Positions 1 to 9,125 are shown, counted from the first letter of the stretch. The stretch is 64,000 nt of DNA from Sediminibacterium sp. UBA657 (GCA_002299885.1 DBOB01000023.1:1-64000); one strand, 5' to 3'. The notes: generated from the sequence alone by a model not told the origin. Made by a program: numbers and translations.

Positions 1-80
1 GTGGTAATATGAGATTGACCCACCACTGTATTAAAGTTTTGAGGACGATACTTTCTTGCTGATACGATAAAATTCTCCAT
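1..80 (-). CDS. dnaX: DNA polymerase III subunit gamma/tau, N-terminal fragment (cut by the window edge)
   Basis: Only the first 26 codons are inside the window. The reading begins MENFIVSARKYRPQNF and continues NTVVGQSHIT, which is the hallmark opening of DnaX (the clamp-loader ATPase that builds the tau/gamma complex and loads the beta sliding clamp); the SARKYRP..F..VVGQ.HI signature just ahead of the AAA+ Walker A is highly conserved. The ATG at 80 is the start because an in-frame TAG lies 16 codons upstream. The gene runs leftwards out of the window and lies 78 bp downstream of the GNAT-like gene on the same strand. The Walker motifs and tau domains are not visible, so completeness cannot be judged. 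Confidence 0.85.
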   Translation of the reverse strand, partial: MENFIVSARKYRPQNFNTVVGQSHIT

Positions 81-158
81 ACTTGAGCTGCAATATACTG
101 CATCAAAAGGTAATTTTCTGAGCTAGGGTACAAATCTTATCCCCCATTTCTGAAATCC

Positions 159-1352
159 TTAACTGGCCTGATTTGGGCTCTTATATTCCATTACTGGATG
201 ACGCTCAAAAGGGTGTTTTTGGGTGTCAAAAATATGCCTTAAGGTGACCATGCGTCTGCTGGGATTGGCGTCAAGACTTTTATAAATATTGACCATTTTA
301 GGATTCCAATCTGCGGCCCATCCCATTTCATATTCATTATAAATTTTGATTTGATCAAGGAGCAGAGAAGTAGAGTAGATTAAATAGCTATCTATCCCTA
401 ATGATTGAAATTTTGGTACGATACCAAATGCTAAACCGGTCAATCTTTTATTTGTTTTCCTAAACTTCATCCACATTAAATGAATTTTCTGTTTCCATCC
501 TAGTTGGCCATCAAAGTATTTAAAGTATTGATTCACATCTGGGATATTAATGAACATGGCAATAGGATCTTCCTTGTAATATGCAAATCGAATCATGCGC
601 TCGTCCATCACTGGGCCAAGGGTTTTAAAAAGTTTCATGATTTGATCCTTCGTGATGGCTTTTGCTTCTCCATGTTGTGCCCAAGCCGTATTATATATAT
701 GGACAAAGTCATTTGCGAATTTGTCTAAACGTTTTTTATCTAAATGCTGAACGCTGTATTCTTCCTTTGCATTGAATTTTTCGTAGCGCTCTTTGAATCT
801 TTCAGGCAAGCTTTCTGAAAGTGGTTTGCGATAATAATATTGGTTATAGAAATTTTCAAAACCATAATTGGTAAATAATATTTCATAGTAAGGAGGGTTG
901 AAAGACATGCCATACATAGGTTCCCTGTCAAAGCCTTCCACCATGAGTCCCCACCATTTATCTCGATCACCAAAATTCACAGGTCCATCCATGGCTTCCA
1001 TGCCCTCGAACATTAACCATGCTTTTGCTGTATCAAATAAAAGATTCGCTACAAGTTGATCATCTACTGCATCAAAATATCCGATACAGCCAGTTGGAAA
1101 ATCGGTGCCTTTATTGATATATTTTTTATAATGAAATGCAGCAATACGGCCAAGGGTCTTGCCAGTTTGATCTTGAACAATCCATCTTTTTGCAGCACCA
1201 TCTTTAAATAACTTATTCTTTGATGGATTAAAAGTGTCTAACACTTCTTTGTCTAAAGGTCGAATATAGTTTGGATTGTCCTTATTGATAAGGGCATTGA
1301 TTGTTACAAAGGATTGATCTAATTCGGGTGTATTGACTTCAATGACTTTCAT
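159..1352 (-). CDS. GNAT-like N-acetyltransferase family protein of unknown substrate
   Basis: A 397-residue soluble protein without signal peptide or membrane segment. The region around residues 66-100 (GRIAAF, then GCIGYFDAVDD) and the block GPVNFGDRDKWWG at about 123-135, followed by N.PYY..L...YGF, match a family common in Bacteroidota that is usually described as YghO-like or GNAT-like. The N-terminal half resembles an acyl-CoA-binding GNAT fold; the C-terminal half (about 200-397) is a second, degenerate GNAT-like unit. Acyl donor and acceptor are unknown. It sits between rsmE (9 bp upstream) and dnaX and is probably transcribed with dnaB-rsmE. The assignment to the family is fairly sure, the function is not. 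Confidence 0.7.
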   Translation of the reverse strand: MKVIEVNTPELDQSFVTINALINKDNPNYIRPLDKEVLDTFNPSKNKLFKDGAAKRWIVQDQTGKTLGRIAAFHYKKYINKGTDFPTGCIGYFDAVDDQLVANLLFDTAKAWLMFEGMEAMDGPVNFGDRDKWWGLMVEGFDREPMYGMSFNPPYYEILFTNYGFENFYNQYYYRKPLSESLPERFKERYEKFNAKEEYSVQHLDKKRLDKFANDFVHIYNTAWAQHGEAKAITKDQIMKLFKTLGPVMDERMIRFAYYKEDPIAMFINIPDVNQYFKYFDGQLGWKQKIHLMWMKFRKTNKRLTGLAFGIVPKFQSLGIDSYLIYSTSLLLDQIKIYNEYEMGWAADWNPKMVNIYKSLDANPSRRMVTLRHIFDTQKHPFERHPVMEYKSPNQAS

Positions 1353-1361
1353 ATTTGCAAA

Positions 1362-2063
1362 TTAGAAATTTTTTAAGCAACTTAACGCAAAAATACCTGC
1401 AGTCTCTGTTCTGAGTCGGGTAGGGCCAAGATCAATTGGCATAAAGTCCTTGGCAATGGCAGCTTCAATTTCTGATGGAGCAAAATCGCCTTCAGGGCCT
1501 ATAAGTAACAATAAGTCATCACTAGGTTCAATGGATTGGATGCTAGTTTTATGCAATGGCTCACAGTGTGCGATGAGCTTTTGAGCTGCACTGCTCTTTG
1601 TTATGAATTGCAGCAATGGCATAGTTTCTGATAAAACAGGCAGCCAGGTTTGTTGACTTTGAATCATGGCAGATTGAATAATTTGTTGCATTCGCTCTGT
1701 TTTGAAACGCTCGTGAATTGTTCTTTCACAAACTAAAGGTGTAATACTGGTCACACCAATCTCTGTTGCTTTTTCAAAAAGCCATTCTAACCGCACCGCA
1801 TTTTTTAATAAAGAAATGCCTAGTTGTAATTTTTGTTTAGGACGGTCTGTTTGGGTAGATGTTGTAATCGCAACAACTGCATTCTTTTTATGCGCCACCT
1901 GAATGGTTGCGTGAAATAATCCTCCTTGTCCATTCGTGATATCTATTTGTTCGCCTACGTCCATCCTTAGTACTTGTACACAATGTTTACTAGAGGTTTC
2001 ACTCAAAGTAAACTGCGTCATCCCAGTTGCAATCAATGGTTCGTAAAAATAAGGAACAGACAT
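1362..2063 (-). CDS. rsmE: 16S rRNA (uracil-1498-N3)-methyltransferase
   Basis: 233 residues, normal length for RsmE. The protein has the N-terminal PUA-like RNA-binding region (about residues 25-75, with HCVQVLRMDVGE) and a C-terminal SPOUT-type knotted methyltransferase domain. Two SAM-site motifs of the family are visible: IGPEGDF near residue 190 and LGPTRLRTETAGIFAL near residues 212-227. RsmE methylates U1498 of 16S rRNA in the 30S decoding region. It starts 9 bp after the dnaB stop and ends 9 bp before the GNAT-like gene, so the three minus-strand genes look like one operon. Confidence 0.94.
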   Translation of the reverse strand: MSVPYFYEPLIATGMTQFTLSETSSKHCVQVLRMDVGEQIDITNGQGGLFHATIQVAHKKNAVVAITTSTQTDRPKQKLQLGISLLKNAVRLEWLFEKATEIGVTSITPLVCERTIHERFKTERMQQIIQSAMIQSQQTWLPVLSETMPLLQFITKSSAAQKLIAHCEPLHKTSIQSIEPSDDLLLLIGPEGDFAPSEIEAAIAKDFMPIDLGPTRLRTETAGIFALSCLKNF

Positions 2064-2072
2064 AAAAACAAT

Positions 2073-3644
2073 TTAGAATGGTTGATCATCGTTTGAGTCA
2101 TCATCAAATTCTCCGCCATTCATTTTACTTCCTTGAATAAAAAATCTTCCTCCATCTTGCGCATCTGATCCGCCTATATTGGATGAGAGGGGTTTATAAT
2201 TATTACCGAGTCCAGGTATGCCTGTTGCGCCATCCCATTCCTCGAATTTCTGTACATCTAATCTTGCTCTTAATTTAATTAAATCCAATGAGCCATTTCT
2301 ATGCTTTGCAATCCTGATATGCGTTTCACCCATTGTAGATTCGCCCATCTCGTTGCTCATTACTTCATAATATTCTGGTCTGTAAATGAACATGACCATA
2401 TCGGCATCTTGTTCTATCGCACCCGATTCACGTAAATCACTCAATTGTGGCATCTTACTTTCTTTTCTGGTTTCCACCGCACGACTCAACTGTGATAAGG
2501 CGATAATTGGCACGTTCAATTCCTTCGCTAATGCTTTTAAACTTCGAGATATATTGCTAATTTCTTGTTCTCTATTTGAATTTCTGTCACCAGTTCCGCT
2601 CATTAATTGTAGGTAGTCAATGATGATGATTTTAACATCATGTTTGTTTACCAATCTTCTTGCTTTTGCCCTGAACTCAAAAATATTTAAGGCAGCAGTA
2701 TCGTCAATATAAATTGGTGCAGACTCTAATCGGTTGATACCCTTGGTATGCAATTGTTGGTATTCGTAATCTTCTAATTTACCTCTTGAAATTTTTTCCA
2801 TTTTAATTTCACTCTCCGCACTCAAAATACGTTGCACTAACTGAGAGGCACTCATCTCCAAACTAAAAAATCCTACACCCTGAGGCTTTGTAGGATGCAA
2901 TGCTGCATTACGCGCCAAGTTCAATGCGAATGCGGTTTTACCCACAGAAGGACGGGCTGCTAAAATGATTAAATCTGTTGGCTGCCATCCAAAAGTGATC
3001 CTGTCTAAAGATGCGAATCCACTTGGTACACCAGATATCTCGTCTTTTTTAGTTCTTAATTCATCTATACGCGTAATTGATTCTGCTAAAGCATTCCCAA
3101 TGTCTACAAAATTTTTCTTTAGGTAGTTGTTGGTGATATTGAACATTTTTGTTTCGCTCTCGTCTAACAAATCAAAAACATCGGTACTGTCTTCGTAAGA
3201 ATTGCTAATAATTTCACCACTAATTCTGATAAGTTCTCTTTGAATAAATTTCTGTAAAACAATTTTAGAGTGCGCATCTATATTCGCTGTAGAAACAACG
3301 ACATTAGTTAATTTAGAAATATAATAAGCGCCACCAACCTGATCCAAATACTCGCGCATTTTTAATTCTTCTACCACGGTTAACATGTCAATTGGCATGT
3401 TCTTTTGTTGTAAACTTTGCATCGACTGAAAAATCATTTGATGCGCTTCTACATAAAAACATTCTGGCTTTAGAATTTCTGTCACCGTATCAAATGCACT
3501 TTTCTCTAAAAGAATACCTCCAAGAATCGCTTCCTCAAGCTCTCTTGCCTGTGGTGGAATTTTCCCATACATCATCGCACTCACATCTACGGAGGTAGTT
3601 TTTTTTCTAGTGGTCGATCTTGTATTGAGGTTAGGTAGGGCCAT
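2073..3644 (-). CDS. dnaB: replicative DNA helicase
   Basis: Hexameric 5'-3' helicase of the replication fork. It has an N-terminal DnaB domain (PPQARELEEAILGGILLE), a linker helix region, and a RecA-like C-terminal ATPase with Walker A ARPSVGKT (about residues 230-237 from the chosen start), a Walker B at IIIIDYLQL, and the family motifs ALSQLSRAVETR and SDLRESGAIEQDAD. No intein is present. I chose the ATG at 3644 (MALPNLNTR), because the 16 extra residues from the ATG at 3692 do not look like family sequence; both starts remain possible. It is divergent from pheT across a gap that contains phased TTAT repeats. The C-terminal tail is acidic (EFDDDSNDDQPF). Confidence 0.96.
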   Translation of the reverse strand: MALPNLNTRSTTRKKTTSVDVSAMMYGKIPPQARELEEAILGGILLEKSAFDTVTEILKPECFYVEAHQMIFQSMQSLQQKNMPIDMLTVVEELKMREYLDQVGGAYYISKLTNVVVSTANIDAHSKIVLQKFIQRELIRISGEIISNSYEDSTDVFDLLDESETKMFNITNNYLKKNFVDIGNALAESITRIDELRTKKDEISGVPSGFASLDRITFGWQPTDLIILAARPSVGKTAFALNLARNAALHPTKPQGVGFFSLEMSASQLVQRILSAESEIKMEKISRGKLEDYEYQQLHTKGINRLESAPIYIDDTAALNIFEFRAKARRLVNKHDVKIIIIDYLQLMSGTGDRNSNREQEISNISRSLKALAKELNVPIIALSQLSRAVETRKESKMPQLSDLRESGAIEQDADMVMFIYRPEYYEVMSNEMGESTMGETHIRIAKHRNGSLDLIKLRARLDVQKFEEWDGATGIPGLGNNYKPLSSNIGGSDAQDGGRFFIQGSKMNGGEFDDDSNDDQPF

Positions 3645-3717
3645 AATAAAACTTGCTTTTCTTACTGCGAAAATCCTTTCAAAATTCGGCATCCCGAAAT
3701 TTAATTATCCAATAGGC

Positions 3718-3726
3718 TTATTCACA
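3718..3726 (+). promoter_or_regulatory. DnaA-box-like 9-mer
   Basis: The 9-mer TTATTCACA fits the general DnaA-box consensus TTWTNCACA exactly. It lies in the dnaB-pheT intergenic region, 36 bp left of the phased TTAT array. A single 9-mer with this degeneracy can occur by chance in AT-rich DNA, so the evidence rests on its setting beside dnaB and the array. Confidence 0.35.
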
Positions 3727-3762
3727 GACCGTTCTAAGGGGATTTACACATTAAAATTACAG

Positions 3763-3806
3763 TTATTAACGGGTTATTCATAGGTTATACACGGGTTATT
3801 TAAACA
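3763..3806 (+). repeat. four tandem 11-bp TTAT-headed repeats between dnaB and pheT
   Basis: Four consecutive units with an exact 11-bp period: TTATTAACGGG, TTATTCATAGG, TTATACACGGG and TTATTTAAACA. The first three share TTAT...A..GG; units two and three are one mismatch away from the DnaA-box consensus TTWTNCACA. The spacing is about one helical turn, so a bound protein would sit on one face of the DNA. Possible roles are DnaA binding (origin or DnaA-controlled promoter) or a binding array for another regulator of dnaB or pheT. The array itself is directly visible; any function is inference. Confidence 0.6.
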
Positions 3807-3814
3807 TAAAATAG

Positions 3815-3822
3815 TATTTTTG
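3815..3822 (+). promoter_or_regulatory. -7 box of a Bacteroidota promoter for pheT
   Basis: TATTTTTG fits TAnnTTTG and lies 22 bases before the pheT ATG. No clear TTTG -33 element is seen about 19 bases upstream; that position is occupied by the last units of the TTAT array. Confidence 0.5.
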
Positions 3823-3844
3823 AAGCATACCTTAAAGTAGCATC

Positions 3845-6253
3845 ATGACCATTAGTTATCGCTGGCTGTGTGAATATTTACCAGCTCCCATTCCCAAAGA
3901 AGAATTATCTACCATATTGACATCTATAGGTTTAGAAGTTGAGTCCTTAGAAATGTACGAAAACTTTAAAGGAGGACTTCAGGGCCTAGTGGTTGGAGAA
4001 GTACTTGAATTGGTGCAACATCCTAATGCAGATAAATTAAAATTGACGAAGGTAAATGTGGGCGGAGATAGACCATTGAATATTGTTTGCGGAGCTTCGA
4101 ATGTGGCAGTAGGGCAAAAAGTGGTGGTTGCACAAATAGGTACAACCATTTATCCAAAAGCAGGCGCGCCAATCACCATGAAATTGGCTAAGATAAGAGG
4201 AGAAGAAAGTGAAGGGATGATTTGTGCAGAAGATGAGATTGGTTTAAGTGATGACCATGGAGGTATCATTGTTTTAGATGCAGCGATGAAAGTAGGAACA
4301 CCAGTGGCGGAATTGTATGATTATTATCAAGACTGGATTTATGAAATAGGGTTGACGCCAAACAGGATGGATGCCATGAGTCATTATGGAGTTGCTAAAG
4401 ATGTTTGTGCTTATTTAACTTACCATGCAACAAAAGCAGAACCAATTAGTCCATTTAAGCAATTACCAACCATCGATGCATCCATTGCACCTTATGAGGT
4501 AGTTATTGAAAATCCAGAAGCATGTGGAAGGTATAGTGGTATTTTAATTGAAGGTGTGAAAGTGGGGCCATCTCCAGCATGGTTGAAAAACAAATTGCAA
4601 TCCATTGGTGCAAGATCTATCAATAATATTGTAGACATCACCAATTTCATTTTACATGAAACGGGTCAGCCATTGCATGCCTTTGATGCTGCAAAAATTC
4701 AAGGCAAAAAAGTGGTGGTGAAAAAATGTGCTAAAGACAGCTTGTTCACGACGCTGGATGAGAAAGAAAGAAAATTAACGGCAGAGGATTTAATGATTTG
4801 TGATATTGAAAAGCCAATGTGTATCGCTGGTGTTTTTGGTGGTTTACATAGTGGCGTGAGTGCATCTACAAGCAGTATTTTTTTAGAAAGCGCTTGGTTT
4901 GAAAATGTTCATATTCGTAAAACATCGGTGCACCATGGATTAAGAACAGATGCTGCAACACGTTTCGAAAAAGGGGTAGACATTGCAAATACAGTGAAAG
5001 TGCTTGAAAAAGCAGCGGCAATGATTCAGGAAATTGCTGGTGGCAAATGCAGTAAAGTGGTAGATGTGTATCCGAATCCTGCTGAGAAAGTGAAAGTGTC
5101 ATTGACATTTGCGTACTTAAAAAAATTAAGTGGTAAACAATATGCATCCGATAAAGCAGTGGCTATTTTAACAAGTTTAGGATTTGAAATATTGCACCAA
5201 GATGCTGAAAGCATTCAAGTGGCAGTACCTTATAACAAGCCTGACATCAGCATTGCAGCCGACCTAGTAGAAGAAATTTTACGTATTGATGGTTTAGATA
5301 ATATTGAAATTCCAACTGCTATTACCATTAGTCCTTCAGTCGATTTACTTGAAACAAAAGAGCAGTTTAAAAATAAAATTGCCAATTATTTAGTCGGTCG
5401 TGGTTACACAGAAATTTTAACCAACTCTATAACCAATAGCAAATATTTTACAGAAGCACAATTAGAGACAACTGTAAAAATGTTGAATAGTTTAAGTGCA
5501 GATTTGGATGTGATGCGACCAACCATGTTAGAGACTGGCTTAGAAACCATTGCATACAATAACAACAGAAAAAACGAGTCCATCTCCTTCTTTGAAATGG
5601 GCAAGATATATGCGAAGACAGCAGCAGGAAAATACCAAGAACAAGAAACTTTAGCGATCTATCTTTCCGGCAAGCAAGTGCAAGACAGCTGGAGGACAAA
5701 AGGGGCAGCGCAGGATTTCTTTGTACTTAAAGGAATTGCCTTGGCGCTTTGTGAATTATTAGGATTGAAAAAAGTTAATTACAATCCAATTGGGCAAGGG
5801 CAATTCGAAGTCATCACAGGAAAGACTGTTCTTGGAACAATTGAATTAGTGGGTGCTAAAAAATTAGCACAGTTCGACATCAAGCAAGCCGTAGGGTTTT
5901 TAAATTTTGATTTAAGTACTTTATTCAATGCATACCAGTCTGGGTCTGTTAAATACCAAGAGATTTCTAAATATCCATCTGTCGAAAGGGACCTTGCATT
6001 GGTGATTGATGAAGCTGTTGCTTATTCCGCAATCGAACAAGCCATTAAAACAGTGCAGTTGGATGCCTTGAAAGAAACGCGTGTATTTGATATTTTTGTA
6101 AGTGATAAACTGGGGTTGAATAAAAAATCGGTTGCTATTAATTTTGTTTTCAATGCAGGATCGGCCACTTTAACGGATACAGAGATCGATGGCATGATGA
6201 AAAAATTAATTGCCGCTTTTGAAAAAAATATTCAAGCAGAAATAAGAAAATAA
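3845..6253 (+). CDS. pheT: phenylalanine--tRNA ligase beta subunit
   Basis: 802 residues, the usual length for bacterial PheT. Visible in order are the N-terminal region, an EMAP/OB-type tRNA-binding domain (about 40-150, with HPNADKLKLTKVNVG and IVCGASN), the B3/B4 editing domain (about 215-370, with GARSINNIVDITNFI and HETGQPLHAFDA), the B5 domain (about 405-475), the catalytic-like core, and a C-terminal ferredoxin-fold anticodon-binding domain (about 705-801, with KYPSVERDLALV). It pairs with PheS, which is not in this window, to charge tRNA-Phe in the cytoplasm. It heads a plus-strand group with the coiled-coil gene, zapA and rny. Confidence 0.97.
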   Translation: MTISYRWLCEYLPAPIPKEELSTILTSIGLEVESLEMYENFKGGLQGLVVGEVLELVQHPNADKLKLTKVNVGGDRPLNIVCGASNVAVGQKVVVAQIGTTIYPKAGAPITMKLAKIRGEESEGMICAEDEIGLSDDHGGIIVLDAAMKVGTPVAELYDYYQDWIYEIGLTPNRMDAMSHYGVAKDVCAYLTYHATKAEPISPFKQLPTIDASIAPYEVVIENPEACGRYSGILIEGVKVGPSPAWLKNKLQSIGARSINNIVDITNFILHETGQPLHAFDAAKIQGKKVVVKKCAKDSLFTTLDEKERKLTAEDLMICDIEKPMCIAGVFGGLHSGVSASTSSIFLESAWFENVHIRKTSVHHGLRTDAATRFEKGVDIANTVKVLEKAAAMIQEIAGGKCSKVVDVYPNPAEKVKVSLTFAYLKKLSGKQYASDKAVAILTSLGFEILHQDAESIQVAVPYNKPDISIAADLVEEILRIDGLDNIEIPTAITISPSVDLLETKEQFKNKIANYLVGRGYTEILTNSITNSKYFTEAQLETTVKMLNSLSADLDVMRPTMLETGLETIAYNNNRKNESISFFEMGKIYAKTAAGKYQEQETLAIYLSGKQVQDSWRTKGAAQDFFVLKGIALALCELLGLKKVNYNPIGQGQFEVITGKTVLGTIELVGAKKLAQFDIKQAVGFLNFDLSTLFNAYQSGSVKYQEISKYPSVERDLALVIDEAVAYSAIEQAIKTVQLDALKETRVFDIFVSDKLGLNKKSVAINFVFNAGSATLTDTEIDGMMKKLIAAFEKNIQAEIRK

Positions 6254-6280
6254 GTACTTTCAAGTCATAAACAAAGTTCC

Positions 6281-6571
6281 ATGTCTGATTTACAGACCGC
6301 TTTATTAGGCCTCCAAGAAAAACTGCAAGCTTTGCTAAAGCGACAACTTGCCCTGGAGAAGGAAAACCACCAACTTAAGGGGACTTTGGCGGAGCATCAA
6401 CTTATAGTAACGCAGCTCCAAAATGAACTTAAAAATGAACAGGCAGCTTTGATTACAGCGCAGATGCGACCTGGACAACAAATGGATCCTGCAGAAAAAG
6501 CAGCTTTGAACAAGAAAATAGACGATTTTATCAAAGAAATTGACCACTGCATTCAAAACCTGAATCCTTAA
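6281..6571 (+). CDS. small coiled-coil protein, ZapB-like
   Basis: 96 residues, almost entirely predicted helix with heptad-like leucines in residues 5-60 (LQEKLQALLKRQLALEKE), rich in Q, K, E and L, with no signal peptide. Its ATG is 27 bp after the pheT stop and its stop is two bases before the zapA ATG. A short coiled coil directly ahead of zapA is common in this phylum and suggests a partner of ZapA in stabilising the FtsZ ring, similar in style to ZapB. Sequence similarity to E. coli ZapB cannot be shown by eye, so the divisome role is inference from context. Confidence 0.75.
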   Translation: MSDLQTALLGLQEKLQALLKRQLALEKENHQLKGTLAEHQLIVTQLQNELKNEQAALITAQMRPGQQMDPAEKAALNKKIDDFIKEIDHCIQNLNP

Positions 6572-6573
6572 AC

Positions 6574-6897
6574 ATGTCCGATCAACTAAACGATACCCCA
6601 GAAAACTTAATCCCTGTCAATATATTAATTGCGGACAGGAATTATAGGGTTAAAATTAGCCCTAAGGACGAGGAAGCTGTGCGTAAAACGGCAGCCCTGA
6701 TCAACCAAAAATTGCTGGAGTACAAGAGCCTATATGCAGGCAGCGACACCCAGGATTATATCTCGATGGTCCTATTGTGGTTCACCACAGAACAGCAACA
6801 AAATAGCCAAAAGCTATATGAAATAGAGGCGATACAGGCCCAAATTGATAGCATGTCCGCCTCCATTGATAAAGTGCTAGTAAATACCAACTTATAA
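6574..6897 (+). CDS. zapA: cell division protein ZapA
   Basis: 107 residues, normal for ZapA. The N-terminal globular part carries the family pattern (PVNILIADRNYRVKISPKDE) followed by a helix with AALINQKLLEYKS and a C-terminal coiled coil (about 65-105). ZapA bundles FtsZ protofilaments at midcell. The gene starts two bases after the upstream coiled-coil gene stops, so the two are very likely translated from one transcript with pheT. No 6S RNA is seen in the 108 bp after it, although zapA and ssrS are neighbours in other phyla. Confidence 0.88.
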   Translation: MSDQLNDTPENLIPVNILIADRNYRVKISPKDEEAVRKTAALINQKLLEYKSLYAGSDTQDYISMVLLWFTTEQQQNSQKLYEIEAIQAQIDSMSASIDKVLVNTNL

Positions 6898-6940
6898 CAC
6901 ATTATTGGGTCTATTCGGGCCAATCTTTACATTAATTGTT

Positions 6941-6948
6941 TATCTTCG
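6941..6948 (+). promoter_or_regulatory. possible -7 box for rny
   Basis: TATCTTCG is one base off TAnnTTTG and lies 57 bases before the rny ATG in a 108-bp gap. No good -33 TTTG is seen at the expected distance, so this is a weak call; rny may also be read from the pheT operon. Confidence 0.35.
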
Positions 6949-7005
6949 TTGCCTAACCTTAGAGAAGAAGTAGGGTGATTTTATTTAACACAACAAGATT
7001 AAACA

Positions 7006-8571
7006 ATGGACCAAACAATATTATTATTGATCATCGGAGGAGCCTCTGGAATAGGAGGGTTACTCATAGGGCGATTTGCTTTCGCCAAGAACACCAAAAA
7101 GCAGGTGGAAGACGCAGAAAATCAAGCAGCTAGTATTTTAAAAGAGGCAGAATTAAGGGCCGAGACCATCAAGAAAGAAAAGCAATTAGAAGCAAAAGAA
7201 CGTTTTGTTCAATTGAAGGCAGACCACGATCGTGAATTGTTGGAGAAGAACAAGAAAATTGGTGAAGCTGAAAATAGAATTAAACAACACGAATTAAGCA
7301 TTAATCAAAAAGCGGTTGTTCTAGATAAACAAATCAATGACAACGAAGCGATTAAAGAAAAATTAAATCGTGAAATTGATTTAGTGAATATCAAGCGTGG
7401 CGAATTAGAGAAACACCAAGAAGAACATATTCGTCGTCTAGAAAAAATTGCAAACCTAACAGCAGAAGATGCAAAACAACAATTGATTGAAAGTTTAAAG
7501 AACGAAGCGCAAACGCAGGCTTTGTCTTTACAGCAAGATATTATTGAAGAGGCTAAACAAAAAGCGAATAAGGAAGCAAGAAAAATTATCATTCAATCTA
7601 TTCAAAGAACTGCTGCCGAGGTTGCGATTGAAAATACGGTAACTGTTTTCAATTTGGAATCAGACGAAATGAAAGGTCAGATCATTGGTAGAGAAGGTCG
7701 TAACATTCGTGCCATTGAAGCTGCAACAGGTGTTGACTTGATTGTAGATGATACGCCAGAAGCGATTTTGTTATCTTCATTTGATCCATTGAGAAGAGAG
7801 ATCGCACGTTTAAGTTTACAAAGATTGGTGGCGGATGGTCGTATACATCCAGCACGTATCGAGGAAGTAGTAGATAAAACACGTCGACAATTAGAAGAGC
7901 AAATTGCTGAGATTGGTGAGCGTACTGTGATTGAATTAGGTATCCATGGTTTACATAAAGAGTTGATTCGTATCATTGGTAAAATGCGTTTCCGTTCTTC
8001 TTACGGACAAAATTTATTGATGCACTCTCGTGAGACTGCTAATTTATGTGGTATCATGGCAGCTGAATTAGGATTGAATCCTAAATTGGCAAAACGTGCC
8101 GGTTTATTACACGATATAGGTAAAGTACCTGATGAAGAAACTGAATTAAGCCACGCATTATTAGGGGCTAAATTAGCCGAGAAATATGGTGAGAATCCAG
8201 CGGTAGTGAATGCCATTGGTGCCCACCACGATGAAATGGAAATGCAGTATGTGATTTCACCAATCATCCAAGCTTGTGACGCTATTAGTGGTGCAAGACC
8301 GGGTGCAAGACGTGAAATCATGCAACAATATATTCAACGTATCAAGGATTTGGAAAACTTAGCACTTGGTTATCAAGGTGTTGAGAAGGCGTATGCCATC
8401 CAAGCTGGACGTGAATTAAGGGTGATTGTAGAAGCGGAGAAGGTAACAGACCAATCCTCTGACCAATTGAGCTTTGAAATTGCCCAAAAAATACAGACCG
8501 AAATGACTTATCCGGGTCAAATCAAAGTAACGGTTATCCGTGAAAAACGTGCTGTAAACATTGCCAGATAG
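7006..8571 (+). CDS. rny: ribonuclease Y
   Basis: 521 residues, as expected. It has one N-terminal membrane anchor (about residues 4-24), a long charged coiled coil (about 30-200), a KH domain ([13 protein letters not shown] at 226-238) and an HD domain with LLHDIGK at 367-373 and GAHHDEME further on. RNase Y is a membrane-bound endoribonuclease that starts decay of many mRNAs. All catalytic HD residues look intact. It is the last large gene of the pheT-zapA group and precedes rplS, which has its own promoter. Confidence 0.96.
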   Translation: MDQTILLLIIGGASGIGGLLIGRFAFAKNTKKQVEDAENQAASILKEAELRAETIKKEKQLEAKERFVQLKADHDRELLEKNKKIGEAENRIKQHELSINQKAVVLDKQINDNEAIKEKLNREIDLVNIKRGELEKHQEEHIRRLEKIANLTAEDAKQQLIESLKNEAQTQALSLQQDIIEEAKQKANKEARKIIIQSIQRTAAEVAIENTVTVFNLESDEMKGQIIGREGRNIRAIEAATGVDLIVDDTPEAILLSSFDPLRREIARLSLQRLVADGRIHPARIEEVVDKTRRQLEEQIAEIGERTVIELGIHGLHKELIRIIGKMRFRSSYGQNLLMHSRETANLCGIMAAELGLNPKLAKRAGLLHDIGKVPDEETELSHALLGAKLAEKYGENPAVVNAIGAHHDEMEMQYVISPIIQACDAISGARPGARREIMQQYIQRIKDLENLALGYQGVEKAYAIQAGRELRVIVEAEKVTDQSSDQLSFEIAQKIQTEMTYPGQIKVTVIREKRAVNIAR

Positions 8572-8630
8572 GCTCATAACGAGTAGATCAGGCCCTAAAA
8601 AGCATGGATTTTAATATTTGGGTCAAATAA

Positions 8631-8662
8631 TTTGGAGAATAGCATGGGTAACCCTACCTTTG
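8631..8662 (+). promoter_or_regulatory. rplS promoter (-33 TTTG, -7 TACCTTTG)
   Basis: TTTG at 8631-8634 and TACCTTTG at 8655-8662 are 20 bases apart, a near-ideal Bacteroidota housekeeping promoter. The start codon of rplS is 22 bases after the -7 box. This is the best promoter in the window. Confidence 0.75.
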
Positions 8663-8684
8663 CCCTCCGCAAAAAAAATGAATT

Positions 8685-9035
8685 ATGAGCGTAGCAGTAA
8701 ACTTCGTACACGAGCAATTAACAGCAAAGAAATCTTATCCAGCATTCAAGGCTGGTGATAATATTACCGTAAACTACAAGATCGTAGAGGGTGGTAAAGA
8801 GCGTATCCAAAGCTTCCGTGGGGATGTAATTAAGACCCAAGGAACTGGAGCAACAGCTACTTTTACCGTTCGTAAGATCTCTGATGGGGTGGGTGTGGAG
8901 CGTTTGTTCCCTTTCCTTTCTCCAAACATTGATGGTATCGTTTTAAACAAGTCTGGTAAGGTACGTCGTGCTAAATTGTACTACTTACGCGACAGAAGCG
9001 GTAAGAGCGCTCGTATTAAAGAAAAAAGATTCTAA
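8685..9035 (+). CDS. rplS: 50S ribosomal protein L19
   Basis: 116 residues, normal length. The protein shows the L19 core: [20 protein letters not shown], a basic beta-barrel stretch with [25 protein letters not shown], and the basic C-terminal tail [18 protein letters not shown]19 sits at the 30S-50S interface of the ribosome. It is monocistronic: its own strong promoter lies upstream and a perfect intrinsic terminator follows 22 bp after the stop. In many bacteria it is linked to trmD and rpsP; here it is not. Confidence 0.98.
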   Translation: MSVAVNFVHEQLTAKKSYPAFKAGDNITVNYKIVEGGKERIQSFRGDVIKTQGTGATATFTVRKISDGVGVERLFPFLSPNIDGIVLNKSGKVRRAKLYYLRDRSGKSARIKEKRF

Positions 9036-9056
9036 GCCTAATCGCTTAAATTATAT

Positions 9057-9085
9057 AAAGGTCCTCTATACGAGGACCTTTTTTT
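9057..9085 (+). terminator. intrinsic terminator of rplS
   Basis: Hairpin GGTCCTC / GAGGACC (9060-9066 with 9072-9078) with loop TATAC, flanked by AAA and a run of seven T (9079-9085). It starts 21 bases after the rplS stop. Confidence 0.9.
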
Positions 9086-9125
9086 GTGCTATTTGCATTA
9101 CCTTTATCATTCTAAACGATACATT

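Noticed and set aside
3693..3844. Chromosomal origin claimed outright
   Set aside because: Only one full DnaA-box match plus degenerate repeats is visible and no genome-wide skew can be calculated here, so it is listed as a finding and not as an origin.
6898..7005. Possible 6S RNA after zapA
   Set aside because: In other phyla ssrS follows zapA, but this gap is only 108 bp, shorter than a 6S RNA, and no long closed hairpin with an open bulge is seen.
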